Position numbers and translations under genes: made by a program
The notes under the pieces: model-generated
Databases searched by the model: none
What the model saw: only the letters and a program-made list of their open reading frames with translations
Told to the model about the DNA's origin: nothing
Assembly (NCBI GenBank): GCA_026162565.1
Contig: JAOEIQ010000001.1
Span: 186,001-250,000 of the forward strand
Direction of reading: 5' to 3'
DNA: 64,000 nucleotides
Source: Flavobacteriaceae bacterium NBU2973
GTDB lineage: Bacteria > Bacteroidota > Bacteroidia > Flavobacteriales > Flavobacteriaceae
In this document: positions 63,062 to 64,000 of the stretch, piece after piece
Layout of the letters: the number at the start of each line of letters is the position of its first letter
Numbering within the stretch: position 1 is the first letter of the stretch

Positions 63062-63994
63062 ATGGGACAATTTCTTTTTATTCCTTTTATTTTTTTCGGA
63101 CTTATCATTTTTATCTCTTCATTTTTTATTGTTAAGCAGCAAACAGCAGCTGTAATAGAACGTTTTGGTAGGTTTCAAAGCATCAGACAATCTGGTCTAC
63201 AATTAAAAATTCCTTTAGTTGATAGAATTGCTGGAAAATTAAGTTTAAAAATTCAGCAATTAGATGTTATTATCGAGACTAAAACGTTAGATGATGTGTT
63301 TGTAAGACTAAAAGTGTCTGTACAGTACATGGTGATTAAAGACAAGGTTTATGAGGCTTTTTACAAGCTTGATTATCCTCATGATCAAATTACGTCTTTT
63401 GTGTTTGATGTGGTTAGAGCCGAAGTACCAAAAATGAAATTAGATGATGTTTTTGTTAAAAAAGATGATATTGCCATTGCTGTAAAAAGAGAGCTACAGG
63501 AGTACATGTCTGAATATGGATATGATATTATTAAAACATTAGTAACAGATATTGATCCTGATGCGCAAGTAAAAGAAGCCATGAACAGAATTAATGCTGC
63601 AGAGCGTGAAAAAACTGCTGCACAATTTGAAGGTGATGCACAACGTATTTTAATTGTAGAACGTGCCAAAGCGGAAGCTGAAAGTAAACGTTTACAAGGA
63701 CAAGGTATTGCCGATCAACGTCGTGAGATTGCTCGTGGTTTGGAAGAATCTGTAGAAGTTTTAAATAAGGTTGGTATTAACTCACAAGAAGCCTCTGCTT
63801 TAATTGTGGTTACACAACATTACGACACACTTCAAGCTATTGGAGGTGAAACTAACAGTAACTTAATTTTACTACCAAATTCTCCACAAGCAGGAAGTAA
63901 TATGCTTAACGACATGGTTGCTAGTTTTGCGGCTAGTAATGAGATTGGTGAAGCTATGAAGCAAGCAAAGGAGAATAAGAAAAAAGAGAGTTAG
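63062..63994 (+). CDS. SPFH/band 7 domain membrane protein (stomatin-like)
   Basis: A 310-residue protein with one N-terminal membrane helix (FLFIPFIFFGLIIFISSFFIV), then the SPFH domain: QQTAAVIERFGRF, GLQLKIPLVDRIAGKLSLKIQQLDV and FDVVRAEVPKMKLDDVF. The alpha-helical C-terminus is Ala/Glu-rich (near 180-215, AKAEAESKRLQGQG). Proteins of this kind form membrane microdomains or control FtsH-type proteases. No NfeD or FtsH gene lies in the window. Full length, ending 6 bases before the window end. Confidence 0.9.
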   Translation: MGQFLFIPFIFFGLIIFISSFFIVKQQTAAVIERFGRFQSIRQSGLQLKIPLVDRIAGKLSLKIQQLDVIIETKTLDDVFVRLKVSVQYMVIKDKVYEAFYKLDYPHDQITSFVFDVVRAEVPKMKLDDVFVKKDDIAIAVKRELQEYMSEYGYDIIKTLVTDIDPDAQVKEAMNRINAAEREKTAAQFEGDAQRILIVERAKAEAESKRLQGQGIADQRREIARGLEESVEVLNKVGINSQEASALIVVTQHYDTLQAIGGETNSNLILLPNSPQAGSNMLNDMVASFAASNEIGEAMKQAKENKKKES

Positions 63995-64000
63995 AGTATT

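Noticed and set aside
1-64000. CRISPR arrays, insertion sequences, tRNA or rRNA genes
   Set aside because: No regularly spaced repeats, transposase frames or recognisable RNA genes were seen in any spacer.

Overview
The window is AT-rich (roughly one third GC), with tightly packed genes and no tRNA, rRNA, insertion sequence or CRISPR array that I can see. Gene content (DUF4254, DUF4837 and DUF4175-type proteins, a Skp-like lipoprotein, a GH3-family protein, an SPFH protein) and promoters of the TTG-N19-TAnnTTTG type point to Bacteroidetes, most likely a Flavobacteriaceae species. A marine habitat is a guess. Several open frames begin at TTG codons that are really promoter elements, so some starts are moved to a downstream ATG.

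Layout. 1-6400 is housekeeping: a PadR regulator cut by the window edge, a ferredoxin-type reductase, a family 9 glycosyltransferase with a DUF4254 protein, upp, two small flavobacterial membrane proteins and purD. 6485-37892 is a large surface-polysaccharide locus. A short rightward set (CapK-like adenylating enzyme, wecB, a glycosyltransferase) converges on a long leftward set. Read in transcription order the leftward set holds a DUF6909-like protein, a Wzz-like protein and the dTDP-rhamnose genes rfbB-A-C-D. After a 319-base gap with a promoter come the pseudaminic acid genes pseB-C-F-G-I, with pseG fused to a formyltransferase. Then follow a capsule-type glycosyltransferase, an acyltransferase remnant, a Wzy-like polymerase, a phytanoyl-CoA-dioxygenase-like protein, two acyltransferases, two beta-helix lipoproteins around an O-antigen-ligase-like protein, a flippase, a second Wzy-like protein, a glycosyltransferase, ugd, a UDP-xylose synthase and the initiating sugar-phosphate transferase. 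Several gene types occur twice, suggesting growth by internal duplication.

37975-43921 is a leftward operon for sulfate activation (cysN, cysD, cysC, cysQ) behind a GH3-family gene and an M23 peptidase. 44036-50052 holds tatA, a DUF4837 lipoprotein, a LysM lytic transglycosylase, pgk, holB and a Skp-like lipoprotein, with two bidirectional terminators. 50390-58610 holds a methyltransferase, mnmG, ybeY, a His/Met/Gln-rich protein and a 1150-residue DUF4175 protein. Two parS-like palindromes flank mnmG, so this part of the chromosome may lie in the origin domain. 58739-63994 holds an alkane monooxygenase overlapping a RES-domain protein, gltX, an outer-membrane barrel protein and an SPFH protein.

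Together the central genes supply dTDP-rhamnose, UDP-xylose, UDP-ManNAc and a CMP-pseudaminic-acid-type sugar, assemble them on a lipid carrier, flip, polymerise and ligate them. The most unusual points are the PseG-formyltransferase fusion without PseH, the nucleoside-phosphorylase-like C-terminus of the DUF6909-like protein, the paired beta-helix lipoproteins, and the two parS sites around mnmG.
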